Below are positions 31,871-42,756 of a stretch of 64,000 nt of DNA, piece after piece. Both the position numbers and the translations under genes were made by a program. The notes beneath the pieces were generated by a model. The model had not been told where the DNA came from, searched no databases, and saw only the letters and a program-made list of their open reading frames with translations. The DNA is from Gammaproteobacteria bacterium (lineage in GTDB: Bacteria > Pseudomonadota > Gammaproteobacteria > GCA-002705445 > GCA-002716945), in the NCBI GenBank assembly GCA_018667355.1, contig JABIVC010000010.1:1-64000 (forward strand). The letters are read 5' to 3'. Each line of letters starts with the position of its first letter. Within the stretch, counting starts at the first letter, position 1.

Positions 31871-33490
31871 ATGACAAGATATGTATTTATCACTGGCGGA
31901 GTAGTTTCATCTCTTGGAAAGGGAATAGCGGCTGCCTCCCTTGCTTCTTTATTCAAATTAAGAGGTTTTAAAGTCTCTTTACAAAAATTAGATCCATACA
32001 TTAATTTAGACCCAGGAACAATGAGCCCTATACAGCATGGCGAGGTTTTCGTCACAGATGATGGAGCAGAAACTGACTTAGATTTGGGTCACTATGAGAG
32101 ATTCGTGGGTATTAGAATGACTCAGGATAGTAATGTTACTGCTGGGCGTGTTTATTCGAATGTAATAAACAAGGAAAGAAAGGGTGAGTATCTTGGAAGC
32201 ACAGTTCAAGTTATTCCTCATATTACTGATGAAATTAAAAAACTAATCATTAGGGGCGCCAAAAACTCAGATATAGCATTTGTTGAAATTGGTGGAACTG
32301 TTGGCGATATAGAGTCTTTGCCTTTTCTTGAGTCAATAAGACAATTTAGTTTAGAGCTAGGTAAGTCACGCTCAATGTTCGTTCATCTAACGCTTTTACC
32401 TTATATTGAAGTGACTAATGAGATTAAGACTAAACCAACGCAGCATTCAGTCAAGGATTTAAGGTCTATCGGAATACAACCCGATATACTATTATGCAGG
32501 GGAAAAAATGCTATAAATCAGAGACTTAAAAAGAAATTAGCATTGTTTACTAATGTACCAGAAAAAGCTGTTTTTTCAGCAGTTGATGCAAAATCAATTT
32601 ATGATATCCCGATATTATTTAGAGAGCAAAAAATTGACGAGTTTATGTCAAAACAATTCAAATTAAAGACAAAAAGGCTGAATTTGTCACCTTGGAATAA
32701 TTATAGATTAAAAGCCAGTAAATGTAAGAAAATAGTCAAAATTGCCATGATTGGTAAATATGTTGATCTTGCTGACTCCTATAAATCATTGAATGAAGCT
32801 TTGTACCATGCAGGTATAATAAATAATCGTATTGTTGAAATCACATATCTAGATTCTGAGAAAATAACCAAAAAGACTGTCAAGAAACTAAGTAAAATGG
32901 ATGGCATTCTTGTTCCAGGTGGATTTGGAAATAGGGGCATAGAAGGTAAGGTGTTGGCTGCGGAATATGCTCGTGTTAACAATGTGCCATATCTGGGGAT
33001 ATGTCTTGGAATGCAAATATCAGTCATTGAGTTTGCAAGAAATGTGCTCAAGCTTAAAAATGCAAACAGCACCGAATTTAATAATAAAACAAGACATCCA
33101 GTTGTAGCTCTTGTGAATGAATGGCGTGACAGCTCTGGAAAGAAGATTATTTCGGATAAGAAAAATATGGGAGGCACTATGAGACTAGGCTCTCAAGGAT
33201 GCGCCCTAGAAAAAAAATCATTAGCATATAAAATGTATAAAAAGTCAGTTATAAATGAAAGGCATCGTCATAGATATGAGGTTAATAATGGGCTTATAGA
33301 GCTATTTGATGCTAGTGGGTTGGTTTTTAGTGGTAAATCAAAGAAAGGTAATTTGATGGAGATTATTGAGTTGAAAAGTCATCCTTGGTATGTCGGGTGT
33401 CAATTTCATCCAGAATTCACCTCTTCACCCATTTCTGGACATCCATTATTTAATGGGTTTATTGCTGCATCAGCAAAAAATAGGAAATAA
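31871..33490 (+). CDS. pyrG: CTP synthase
   Basis: YVFITGGVVSSLGKGI, GGTVGDIES, GICLGMQ, QFHPEF. Confidence 0.97.
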   Translation: MTRYVFITGGVVSSLGKGIAAASLASLFKLRGFKVSLQKLDPYINLDPGTMSPIQHGEVFVTDDGAETDLDLGHYERFVGIRMTQDSNVTAGRVYSNVINKERKGEYLGSTVQVIPHITDEIKKLIIRGAKNSDIAFVEIGGTVGDIESLPFLESIRQFSLELGKSRSMFVHLTLLPYIEVTNEIKTKPTQHSVKDLRSIGIQPDILLCRGKNAINQRLKKKLALFTNVPEKAVFSAVDAKSIYDIPILFREQKIDEFMSKQFKLKTKRLNLSPWNNYRLKASKCKKIVKIAMIGKYVDLADSYKSLNEALYHAGIINNRIVEITYLDSEKITKKTVKKLSKMDGILVPGGFGNRGIEGKVLAAEYARVNNVPYLGICLGMQISVIEFARNVLKLKNANSTEFNNKTRHPVVALVNEWRDSSGKKIISDKKNMGGTMRLGSQGCALEKKSLAYKMYKKSVINERHRHRYEVNNGLIELFDASGLVFSGKSKKGNLMEIIELKSHPWYVGCQFHPEFTSSPISGHPLFNGFIAASAKNRK

Positions 33491-33496
33491 TTAAAT

Positions 33497-34306
33497 ATGT
33501 CTATAAATATTGGAAAAACTAAAGAATTAACCCTGATTTCAGGTCCATGTGCAATAGAATCCGAAAAAATGTCAATGAGCATAGCAGAACATATATGTGA
33601 GATCACACAAAAATTACCTATATCATACATATTTAAAGCTTCCTTCGATAAAGCCAATAGGTCATCAATAAACTCTGAAAGAGGAATTGGTATAGAGAAA
33701 GGGTTAAAAATATTACGGAAAGTAAGAGAAAATTTTAATATCCCAGTAATAACTGATGTCCATGAAGACAGTCCGATGGATGAGGTTGCAGATGCTGTGG
33801 ACATTATACAAACTCCTGCCTTTTTATGCAGACAAACTAATTTTATTATAAAAGTCGCCTCTACCATGAAACCAGTCAATATAAAAAAAGGACAGTTTTT
33901 ATCACCAAAGGAGATGATAAATGTAGTAAAAAAAGCTAAATCTACTGGAAATAACGAGATATATGTTTGTGAAAGAGGTGCATCTTTCGGGTATAATAAT
34001 TTAGTTTCTGACATGAGATCATTAGTAATACTTAGGGACACAGGCTGCCCCGTTGTGTTTGATGCGTCTCACTCAGTTCAACAACCTGGAGCATTAACAG
34101 ATCATTCTGGGGGCGAAAGTGAATTTATTCCTGTGCTTGCAAGAGCTGCAGTAGCTGTAGGAGTAGATGCTCTTTTTATTGAGACCCATCCCGAACCTAG
34201 CAAAGCTATAAGTGATGGAAAGAACTCACTAAATATCAATGATTTAAATGGATTATTAAATGATGTTATTAAGATAAATAGTATAATAAAAGAAAACATG
34301 GAGTAA
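33497..34306 (+). CDS. kdsA: 3-deoxy-8-phosphooctulonate synthase
   Basis: [41 protein letters not shown]. Confidence 0.96.
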   Translation: MSINIGKTKELTLISGPCAIESEKMSMSIAEHICEITQKLPISYIFKASFDKANRSSINSERGIGIEKGLKILRKVRENFNIPVITDVHEDSPMDEVADAVDIIQTPAFLCRQTNFIIKVASTMKPVNIKKGQFLSPKEMINVVKKAKSTGNNEIYVCERGASFGYNNLVSDMRSLVILRDTGCPVVFDASHSVQQPGALTDHSGGESEFIPVLARAAVAVGVDALFIETHPEPSKAISDGKNSLNINDLNGLLNDVIKINSIIKENME

Positions 34307-34310
34307 ACGG

Positions 34311-35591
34311 TTGAGTATTATAAAGAGCGTAAAAGCAAGGCAGATATTAGATTCTAGAGGGAACCCTACAATAGAGGTTGATATGGAGTTGGCTTGTGGA
34401 TCTGAAGGTCGTGGAATTGTTCCATCAGGAGCATCTACAGGTGCCCTGGAAGCACTGGAACTGAGGGATGGAGATAATTCTATATATCTCGGAAAATCAG
34501 TTATCAACACTGTTAATCTTATAAACAAGGAAGTTAGTTCAAAAATTAGTAGTAGCGAGGATTTTACACAAGAATCTTTGGATAAACTTCTCATTGACCT
34601 AGATGGGACAGATAATAAAAAAAGATTGGGGGCAAACGCTATTCTTGGTGTATCTCTTGCTTTTTCCCATGCTAATGCAAAGTCTCTAGATAAGCCATTG
34701 TATAAAACCTTCAGTCATGATAATAATTTTTCGTTACCAGTGCCTATGATGAATATTATCAATGGTGGCGCGCATGCCAATAATAGTTTAGATTTTCAAG
34801 AATTTATGATTTTACCAATTGGTTTTGATTCTTTTAGTGAGAGCCTCAGAGCTGGTGTTGAAATATTTCATGGTTTAAAATCTAAACTGAATAAATTGTC
34901 CCTTAGCACAGCAGTAGGTGATGAAGGAGGTTTTGCCCCTAATATTAGTTCAAATAAAGAGGCACTTGAGGTAATACTAGACTCAATAAGCCATGCAGGC
35001 TATGAGCCTGGAGCCGAAGTCTTTTTAGGGTTAGATGTTGCTAGTTCAGAATTTTATAAAAATGGTAAATATGAATTATCAAATGGAATTTCATATACAA
35101 ATACTGAATTTTGTGATTATTTAGAAGAACTTACAAGAAGTTATCCTATTATAAGCGTAGAAGATGGCATGTCTGAAGATGATTGGGAAGGTTGGTCGTT
35201 GCTTACAAGCACGCTCAGCAGTAAACTCCAGCTGGTAGGGGATGATGTATTTGTTACAAATCCAAAAATATTTGAAAAGGGCATAAAAGAAGAAATTGCT
35301 AATGCGATTCTCATTAAATTTAATCAAATTGGTACAATCACTGAGACTTTAGATACAATTGCAATGGCGAAAAAAAATAACTATAACTATATAATTTCAC
35401 ATAGAAGTGGAGAGACAGAAGATGTGACTATAGCAGATTTAGCAGTTGGCACTGCCTCTGGTCAAATTAAAACAGGTTCACTCTCAAGATCAGATAGAAC
35501 TTCAAAGTATAATCAATTATTAAGAATTGAAGAGGAGCTAGGAACATCTTTTTTTAATAAGGATGATGTTTTTGGCAGATGGATGAAATGA
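34311..35591 (+). CDS. eno: Enolase (TTG start)
   Basis: [24 protein letters not shown]-type motif, [10 protein letters not shown]. Confidence 0.97.
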   Translation: MSIIKSVKARQILDSRGNPTIEVDMELACGSEGRGIVPSGASTGALEALELRDGDNSIYLGKSVINTVNLINKEVSSKISSSEDFTQESLDKLLIDLDGTDNKKRLGANAILGVSLAFSHANAKSLDKPLYKTFSHDNNFSLPVPMMNIINGGAHANNSLDFQEFMILPIGFDSFSESLRAGVEIFHGLKSKLNKLSLSTAVGDEGGFAPNISSNKEALEVILDSISHAGYEPGAEVFLGLDVASSEFYKNGKYELSNGISYTNTEFCDYLEELTRSYPIISVEDGMSEDDWEGWSLLTSTLSSKLQLVGDDVFVTNPKIFEKGIKEEIANAILIKFNQIGTITETLDTIAMAKKNNYNYIISHRSGETEDVTIADLAVGTASGQIKTGSLSRSDRTSKYNQLLRIEEELGTSFFNKDDVFGRWMK

Positions 35592-35866
35592 AGATATATC
35601 ATGCAATCTGCTTGATATTATTCTTGAGTTTGCAACATTCTTTATTTCTGAGTAACAATAGTTTATTTACATATTATGGTTTAAGCAATACATTAAATTC
35701 ATATACAGAAGAGGTTTTATCATTGCAAAATAAAAATGAAAATCTTAAAGAAGAGATCAAAATTATTAATACTGATAAATCTTTTTTAGAAGCTCATGCT
35801 AGAGAAAACTTTGGATATATAAAAAACAATGAAACTTTTTATCAAATTATAAAAAATGAAAAATAA
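35579..35866 (+). CDS. ftsB: Septum formation initiator FtsB
   Basis: Short TM plus coiled coil, [17 protein letters not shown]; eno-ftsB-ispD order. Confidence 0.85.
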   Translation: MDEMKIYHAICLILFLSLQHSLFLSNNSLFTYYGLSNTLNSYTEEVLSLQNKNENLKEEIKIINTDKSFLEAHARENFGYIKNNETFYQIIKNEK

Positions 35867-36533
35867 AATCTGTGATGCTATAATTCTAGCAGCAGGAACT
35901 AGCAAAAGATTTAATTCAACTTCTCCAAAGCAATTTCTAAAAATTAATAATAAGAATTTGATTGATATAGCCATTGATAATCTTAAATCTTTAAAAAAAA
36001 TAAGAAATATCTATATTGTATTAAAGAAAAATAATCCTTATAAGGTAAAAAAAGATTTAAAGATGATTATAGGTGGCAGCACGAGAACTAAATCTGTTTA
36101 TAAATCTCTAAGTTTCGTTTCTAAAACTGAGGACGTTCCTGATAATATTTTAATACATGATGCTGCACGACCATGCCTAGATATTAGAGATCTGAAAGAA
36201 CTATTCTCTAAAGGAAATAAGTCGACAACAGGATTATCGCTTGGTTATCCATTGACTAACGCATTAAAGAAAGTTAATTCTAGATTAGAAGTAATCAGTA
36301 ATGTGAAAAGGGATAATCTATACATGTCTTTTACTCCTCAGATATTTAATTTTTCCAAGCTATTTCTAGCTTACACTGATATTATCAGAAAAGAACAAAA
36401 TGTTGATGATGAAATTGAGGCGATGACAAAATCAGGCCATAAGGTTAAACTTATGAAGTCATCTCCAAGAAATATTAAATTAACTTATCAGGATGACCTT
36501 GAGGTAATAAAAGCCTTAATGAAAAAAATATGA
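35856..36533 (+). CDS. ispD: 2-C-methyl-D-erythritol 4-phosphate cytidylyltransferase
   Basis: IILAAGTSKRFNSTSPKQFL, LIHDAARPCL. Confidence 0.93.
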   Translation: MKNKICDAIILAAGTSKRFNSTSPKQFLKINNKNLIDIAIDNLKSLKKIRNIYIVLKKNNPYKVKKDLKMIIGGSTRTKSVYKSLSFVSKTEDVPDNILIHDAARPCLDIRDLKELFSKGNKSTTGLSLGYPLTNALKKVNSRLEVISNVKRDNLYMSFTPQIFNFSKLFLAYTDIIRKEQNVDDEIEAMTKSGHKVKLMKSSPRNIKLTYQDDLEVIKALMKKI

Positions 36534-37117
36534 GAATTGGTTTAGGAATAGATACGCATCAATTGATACCTGGAAAATCAATGAGACTAGGAGGTGTTGA
36601 CATACCCTCAACTGTATCTATTAAAGCTCACTCTGATGGAGACATAATATACCACTCAATAGCTGATTCAATATTAGGCGCAATTGGGGCTGGTGATATA
36701 GGAGACCATTTTCCAGACACAGATCCTAAGAACAAAAACCTTGATAGCAGAGTTATAGTTATGCATGCTGTTAAGCTAGCAATAGAGAAAAATTTAATAC
36801 TAAATAATCTTGATATTACTCTCCTGCTAGAGTCACCTAAAATATCACAATATAAAGATATAATGAAAATGCAAATACTTGAAATGTTTTTAGAAGCATT
36901 CGCAGTTAATTGTCCTGAAATGCTAGTTAAAACGAACCCTAATGTTTTGTTCATGGAGGACATGATTAACATTAAGGCCTCGACTTCAGAAACTCTTGGT
37001 TTTATTGGTAAAGGGCATGGAATTACCTGTTATTGCATGGTATCTCTTAAAGATCTTGATTCAGAATCTTTAAAAGAAGCACTTTATAGATTTGTAGGTA
37101 AAGAGTATCAAGTATAA
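36530..37117 (+). CDS. ispF: 2-C-methyl-D-erythritol 2,4-cyclodiphosphate synthase; possible C-terminal extension
   Basis: RIGLGIDTHQL, AHSDGDIIYHSI, GDIGDHFPDTDP; about 30 aa follow the usual GxGITC region. Confidence 0.94.
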   Translation: MRIGLGIDTHQLIPGKSMRLGGVDIPSTVSIKAHSDGDIIYHSIADSILGAIGAGDIGDHFPDTDPKNKNLDSRVIVMHAVKLAIEKNLILNNLDITLLLESPKISQYKDIMKMQILEMFLEAFAVNCPEMLVKTNPNVLFMEDMINIKASTSETLGFIGKGHGITCYCMVSLKDLDSESLKEALYRFVGKEYQV

Positions 37118-37144
37118 TGAGCCACTAAAAATTATAGGAAGTTT

Positions 37145-38224
37145 ATGTCATTAACTCATTTGAAAAATATTGGGCCACTAATTATCAATTTAGATGGTAT
37201 TGAGCTCTCTAATAGTGAGAGACAACTTATACAGCATCAGTTAGTAGGTGGAATCATACTCTTTTCTCATAATTTTATTTCAAAGAAACAATTAAAGTCT
37301 TTTGTTAATGATATTAAGAGCATAAAAGATAATTTACTGATTACCATCGACCATGAAGGTGGAAGAGTGCAAAGACTTATGAATGGTTTTACACGTTTAC
37401 CAAGTTTTGAAAAAATTTCAGAAATAAAGGATGCAGACCTTCGCGCACAGATTGCATATCAGGTTGGCTATATTAGTGGTTATGAATTATCCAAGATAAG
37501 TATTGATATTAACTATTCCCCTGTAGTTGATATTAATCATAATAAAACTAATAACTTATTAAAAGATAGAACCTTTGGCGATAATGTCGATAATATTATT
37601 TCTTTAGCAAATGAATATGTCAAAGGATCACTTGATGCTGGAATTCTTCCAGTTTTAAAACATTTTCCTGGTCATGGTAGAGTAATAACTGATAGTCATA
37701 CAGAAGAATGTTTTTCAGACGTAAAAATGAATGAGTTATTAGATACAGATATACTTCCTTTTAAAATATTACATGATCAGTATGCTGAGGCTAATTTACC
37801 AATCATGACCAATCATATATTATATAAGAATATAGATGAATTTATTACAACCTACTCAGAAGAATGGCTTATCAGACAATCAAACATGATCTTCTCAAAA
37901 AAACCTTTCTTTATAAGTGATGATGTTGAAATGTTTTCAGCTACTGTTCTTGATGGTAAAAAAATATCTTGTGAAAAAAGGGTATTATTAGCTTTAAGAG
38001 CAGGATGCAGGATGATTATTGCCACAACAATGCAAGATAATAAAATTATTAAGAATAAAGCATCTCCTCAGTATTTTAAAAAAAATTACCTTACTGATGA
38101 TATCATTAAGTACTTTGAAAAAAATCATGATAAAATGTCTAAAATAGTAATACCCAAGGCAATAGATGAAAGTAGAGAAAGGTATGGCGAGTGTCTTGTA
38201 AATATGAAACAGATGGGATTATAA
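37145..38224 (+). CDS. nagZ: Beta-N-acetylhexosaminidase
   Basis: GGIILFSHNF, IDHEGGRVQRL, KHFPGHGRVITDSH. Confidence 0.93.
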   Translation: MSLTHLKNIGPLIINLDGIELSNSERQLIQHQLVGGIILFSHNFISKKQLKSFVNDIKSIKDNLLITIDHEGGRVQRLMNGFTRLPSFEKISEIKDADLRAQIAYQVGYISGYELSKISIDINYSPVVDINHNKTNNLLKDRTFGDNVDNIISLANEYVKGSLDAGILPVLKHFPGHGRVITDSHTEECFSDVKMNELLDTDILPFKILHDQYAEANLPIMTNHILYKNIDEFITTYSEEWLIRQSNMIFSKKPFFISDDVEMFSATVLDGKKISCEKRVLLALRAGCRMIIATTMQDNKIIKNKASPQYFKKNYLTDDIIKYFEKNHDKMSKIVIPKAIDESRERYGECLVNMKQMGL

Positions 38225-38227
38225 ATT

Positions 38228-39304
38228 ATGAATGACCTCTTAGCATTAATATTTAAAACAGATTTATATACACAGATTGCTTCTATATTATTTTTTGCTC
38301 TTGCGCTATTATTTATTAAAAATAAATTAATTCTTCTATTCACTGGAATTTCAAAAAAAACTGCAACTGATTTTGATGATATTATTATTAAGTCGATTCA
38401 AAAACCTTTAACTTATTTAATAATATTTGGATCACTTATTCTTATATTTCAATCTCTAAATGGTTTTTATAAATATTTAGATGGGTTTAATATTGGAACA
38501 ATTATATATGTATTAATAGTAGCTATTATCTCCTGGATACTGATCAGAATTCTAGATAACTACTTTATAAATAAATCATTCTTAAAAAACTTAAAGGTTG
38601 ATGATGACCCAGTTGTAATTGAGCAAACATATGAAATCGCTATAAGAATATTCAAGATTATTGTTATTGCAATCACCATTTTAATGATAATGCAAGAATT
38701 TGGTCTTAGTATATCTGGGTTACTTGCTTTTGGTGGAGTAGGTGGTCTAGTTGTTGGTTTAGCAGCTAAAGACCTTTTGTCTAATTTTTTTGGAGGTCTA
38801 ATGATTTACTTCGACAGGCCTTTTAAAGTAGGTGAGTTCATTAAGTCTCCAGATAGAAATATTGAAGGTATTGTAGAAAGTATTGGTTGGAGACTAACTG
38901 TTGTGCGTACATTCTCAAAAAATGTTTTGTATATACCGAATGCTGCTTTTGCTAATATTATTGTAGAAAATGCAACACGAATGACGAATAGAAGAATAAA
39001 TGAGGTGATAGGCCTCAAGTATGATGATTTTCAAAAAATTCCAAAGATTGTGTCGAGTGTCAAAGTTTATCTGTCAGATCATCAAGAAATAGACCAAGGG
39101 AATGAGCCTGTAGTATCTTTTAAATCTTTTTCTGCCTCTTCCTGTGATTTTTTTATTTATGCTTTTACGACTACCAAAGACTGGCGTGAATACTTGAGAA
39201 TCAAAGAACAGATTTTATATAAGGTTTCAGATATCATTAAAGAGAACAATGCTTCAATAGCATTTCCTACAATGACTATTGAAATGGATAGACCAGAAAG
39301 ATAA
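38228..39304 (+). CDS. MscS-family mechanosensitive ion channel
   Basis: GGLVVGLAAKDLLSNFFGGLMIYFDRPFKVGEFI. Confidence 0.9.
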   Translation: MNDLLALIFKTDLYTQIASILFFALALLFIKNKLILLFTGISKKTATDFDDIIIKSIQKPLTYLIIFGSLILIFQSLNGFYKYLDGFNIGTIIYVLIVAIISWILIRILDNYFINKSFLKNLKVDDDPVVIEQTYEIAIRIFKIIVIAITILMIMQEFGLSISGLLAFGGVGGLVVGLAAKDLLSNFFGGLMIYFDRPFKVGEFIKSPDRNIEGIVESIGWRLTVVRTFSKNVLYIPNAAFANIIVENATRMTNRRINEVIGLKYDDFQKIPKIVSSVKVYLSDHQEIDQGNEPVVSFKSFSASSCDFFIYAFTTTKDWREYLRIKEQILYKVSDIIKENNASIAFPTMTIEMDRPER

Positions 39305-39310
39305 ATGATT

Positions 39311-42300
39311 CTAGAAAATTGACTTAATGAGATTTTCTATCTTCTGGCATATATCTGCAGTATCCTCATTATCCAATGATAATTGAATTGAGCTATTTTT
39401 TAGTATTTTCATTTCATATTGACTCATGTTAGCTATAATCTTTTCTACGCTAATATTATCTTTATCCTTAAACTCAATCTTTGCGATGCCATCTACAATT
39501 TTAATATGTTTGATATTTTTATCTTTAAGAGTTAATTTTAGTTTTGAGATGTGAAGTAAATTTTCTAAAAATTCAGGCATAGGTCCATATATATCAATCA
39601 ACTCATCAGAAATGTAAGTAATTTCATTTAAGTTTTTACAAGATGATATTTTTTTGTAATACTTTAGTCTTGTTAAAATATCATTAATATAGTCTTGTGT
39701 TATTAAACATGATTTGTTTATCTCAATTTCAATACTATCTATATCTTCTTTGTTATCTCCAGTTCTTAAAAATTCAATACTTTTGTTAAGTATATCCGTA
39801 AACATGGCATATCCAATTTCATATATCTGACCACTTTGTTCTTCCCCAAGAATTTCTCCTGCTCCTCTAATTTCTAAATCATGGGTAGCTAACTCTAAGC
39901 CACCACCTAAACTTTCGACCGAATCAATTGCCAAAAGCCTCTTTTCTGCATCTTTTGTCATCTTGTGTTCTTCAGGAATTACAAGGTAAGCATATGCTTG
40001 TCTATTAGTTCTTCCAACCCTACCTCTAATTTGATGAAGCTGAGAGAGTCCAAATTTATTACTATTATTAATTATTATAGTATTTACGTTTTGTATATCT
40101 AAGCCACTTTCAATGATGCTAGTACATACAAGTAAATCATACTCTTTATTTAAAAATTTTTGCATTTCTATTTCAATATATTTTGGATCTAATTGCCCAT
40201 GTATTTTCCCAACTTTTATATCTTGATTTAGTAGCAATAGTCTTTCAATTTCTATATCCATAGTACTAATTTCATTATGTACATAATATATTTGACCGCC
40301 TCTTTGGATTTCCCTTTCAATAGCTTCATTTATAATATCTTTTTCCCATTTGATTATACGTGTCACTATTGATTTTCTATTTTGAGGCGGTGTTTCCATT
40401 ACGCTTAAATCTTTTATTTGAGATAATGCGGAATTTAATGTCCTCGGAATAGGTGTTGCGGTAAGCGTAATTATATCTATATTATTTTTCAATTTTTTAA
40501 TCTTTTCTTTATCTGTCACTCCAAATTTATGTTCCTCATCAACGACAAGTAATTTTAAGTTATTAAATTCTATTTTTTTAGATAAAATCGCATGAGTCCC
40601 TATGATTATATCGATTTCTCCATTTTTCAGCTTTAATAATGTCTCTTTTTTATCTTTAGCTGATTGTAGGCGAGAAATCTTTCCTATATTAATTGCTGTA
40701 GACGAAAATCTATTAATAAATGATTTGTAATGTTGTTCAACTAATATTGTAGTAGGTGCTAGAACTATAGTTTGGCAATTATTTATTGCAGACAAAAATG
40801 CTGCGCGCATTATTACTTCAGTTTTACCATAGCCGACATCACCACAGATGAGCCTGTCCATGGGTTTTTCAGATTCCATATCATCAATTACATTGTTTAT
40901 TGATTTAATCTGATCCTCTGTTTCTTGATACGGAAAGGCATCAGAAAATTTCTGATATTCTATAATATTATTTTTGAAGGCAAAACCTTTTGAAGAAAGT
41001 CTTTTCGATTCAATTTCCAATAAATCAACAGCAATATCATTTATTTTTTTCTTAGCTCTATTTCTAATCTTAATCCAATAATCTGTCCCTAGATTATGTA
41101 GAGGAATATTTAGTCCAGTATGACCAGAATACTTTTTTAATAAATTGATAGATGTTACTGGTATATATAAGATATCTTCATTTGAATACTCTAGTTTTAT
41201 CAATTCTGTCTTTATACCCTCAACATCCATATTAATTAGACCTTTGTACCTGCCAACCCCATAGTTATCATGCACTACTGGTGAATCTAATTCTAATGAT
41301 GAAATATCATTTATATAATTATCAACAAGTTTATTTTTTGATTTTTTTGGGATAGCAAGAGATCTTGCGCCAAATATGTCTTTTGCAGATATGAAGCTAA
41401 TATTATTTTCATAATCTACAAACCCATCATCAATGTATTTTTTTATTATGTAGATAATATTTGTATTTTCTATATCAGTAAAACTATCGACTATATGATA
41501 TTTTAGTTTTAAGTTCTCTAAGAGTTTTTGTATTTCCAATATCAGACTATTTCTTTCTATGGCAAAAACAATTTTATTATTATTTTTATAAATATAATCT
41601 TTTAGGCTTTTATACGGATCCTTAAAAGCATTATTAATCAACAAGGAAGGTAACTTTCTTATTGGAGAGTTGTTAGCTAACATGCCTGTTTCAACTTTGT
41701 AAAGTGACAATACACATTTCATCATATTGCTAATGGATGCCTTATATATATCATCATTAATTATTAATAACTGATAATTGAGAATATATCTCTGATCTTT
41801 ATATTTTGCATAGTAATCTCTATACCTATTCCTAATTAATTTTAATTCATCACCTGTATTTTTCATTGATAGAACTATATTTTTCTCAGTATTTGGAATC
41901 AGATTAAATATGGTTGTTAAGTTATCATATAATACAGGTATTATATTTATTGCAGATGAATGGGGGAGATTATTTATAATCTTTTCATACTCAACATCTT
42001 CGAGATATTCATCGTCAAATACATCTTTGCATTTTGACTTATAAGTCTTTATGACATCATCTGTTATTATAACTTCATTTGCAGGTCCAAGAAAAAAATC
42101 CTTGATAGTATTTTTTGAGACTTGAGTATCAACATTAAACATCTTTAATGTTTCTAGCATATCACCATCAAAATTTAGTCTTATAGGATAATTTTCGACA
42201 GTAGAATACACATCTATAATTGCACCTCTGATAGCATATTCACCTTTATTTACAACTTTTTCAGTCCTATCATATTTCATATTTCTCAGAAGAGTTATGA

Positions 42301-42703
42301 AATTATTATATTCAAAGTCTTTGCTTATCTGTGTAAAATACTTTGATAGAATATTTTTTGGGACTAAGTACTTAGCTATTGCAGAATAACTTGTAATTAT
42401 AATATTATTTTCACTACTCAATATATTCTTATAACTTTTTAACCTTTCTGACAAAACATTTACATCGTACATTAAATCTTCATATGGAAAACTTTCATAT
42501 TCAAGGAATAAACTTATATTTTTTTCACTATTTAAGAATAATTTTAATTCATCACTAAAGTTGATAATTTCATTATTATTATTAAGTAAAATAATCGTAT
42601 TATTAAAATTATGTGATATTTTTTCAATAATATAACTACCAGATGATCCATAAAGACCACCATAAACATAATTATTTTTATTATCCTTAAATATATTTTT
42701 CAT
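39311..42703 (-). CDS. mfd: Transcription-repair coupling factor
   Basis: CarD-like RID region (SPVVHDNYGVGRYKGL), helicase motifs CGDVGYGKTEVIMRAAF, DEEHKFG, TATPIPRTL. Confidence 0.96.
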   Translation of the reverse strand: MKNIFKDNKNNYVYGGLYGSSGSYIIEKISHNFNNTIILLNNNNEIINFSDELKLFLNSEKNISLFLEYESFPYEDLMYDVNVLSERLKSYKNILSSENNIIITSYSAIAKYLVPKNILSKYFTQISKDFEYNNFITLLRNMKYDRTEKVVNKGEYAIRGAIIDVYSTVENYPIRLNFDGDMLETLKMFNVDTQVSKNTIKDFFLGPANEVIITDDVIKTYKSKCKDVFDDEYLEDVEYEKIINNLPHSSAINIIPVLYDNLTTIFNLIPNTEKNIVLSMKNTGDELKLIRNRYRDYYAKYKDQRYILNYQLLIINDDIYKASISNMMKCVLSLYKVETGMLANNSPIRKLPSLLINNAFKDPYKSLKDYIYKNNNKIVFAIERNSLILEIQKLLENLKLKYHIVDSFTDIENTNIIYIIKKYIDDGFVDYENNISFISAKDIFGARSLAIPKKSKNKLVDNYINDISSLELDSPVVHDNYGVGRYKGLINMDVEGIKTELIKLEYSNEDILYIPVTSINLLKKYSGHTGLNIPLHNLGTDYWIKIRNRAKKKINDIAVDLLEIESKRLSSKGFAFKNNIIEYQKFSDAFPYQETEDQIKSINNVIDDMESEKPMDRLICGDVGYGKTEVIMRAAFLSAINNCQTIVLAPTTILVEQHYKSFINRFSSTAINIGKISRLQSAKDKKETLLKLKNGEIDIIIGTHAILSKKIEFNNLKLLVVDEEHKFGVTDKEKIKKLKNNIDIITLTATPIPRTLNSALSQIKDLSVMETPPQNRKSIVTRIIKWEKDIINEAIEREIQRGGQIYYVHNEISTMDIEIERLLLLNQDIKVGKIHGQLDPKYIEIEMQKFLNKEYDLLVCTSIIESGLDIQNVNTIIINNSNKFGLSQLHQIRGRVGRTNRQAYAYLVIPEEHKMTKDAEKRLLAIDSVESLGGGLELATHDLEIRGAGEILGEEQSGQIYEIGYAMFTDILNKSIEFLRTGDNKEDIDSIEIEINKSCLITQDYINDILTRLKYYKKISSCKNLNEITYISDELIDIYGPMPEFLENLLHISKLKLTLKDKNIKHIKIVDGIAKIEFKDKDNISVEKIIANMSQYEMKILKNSSIQLSLDNEDTADICQKIENLIKSIF

Positions 42704-42706
42704 AAT

Positions 42707-42738
42707 AAAAAAAAGCAGTACAAATATGTACTGCTTTT
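42707..42738 (-). terminator. Rho-independent terminator after the rhodanese gene
   Basis: 12-bp perfect stem AAAAGCAGTACA/TGTACTGCTTTT, 4-nt loop, 8-U tract on the minus strand. Confidence 0.9.
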
Positions 42739-42756
42739 CATTTTAATAAGTATCGA

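Noticed and set aside
33406-34041. 211-aa minus-strand ORF antisense to pyrG/kdsA
   Set aside because: Shadow ORF of well-conserved pyrG and kdsA; no family resemblance or RBS context
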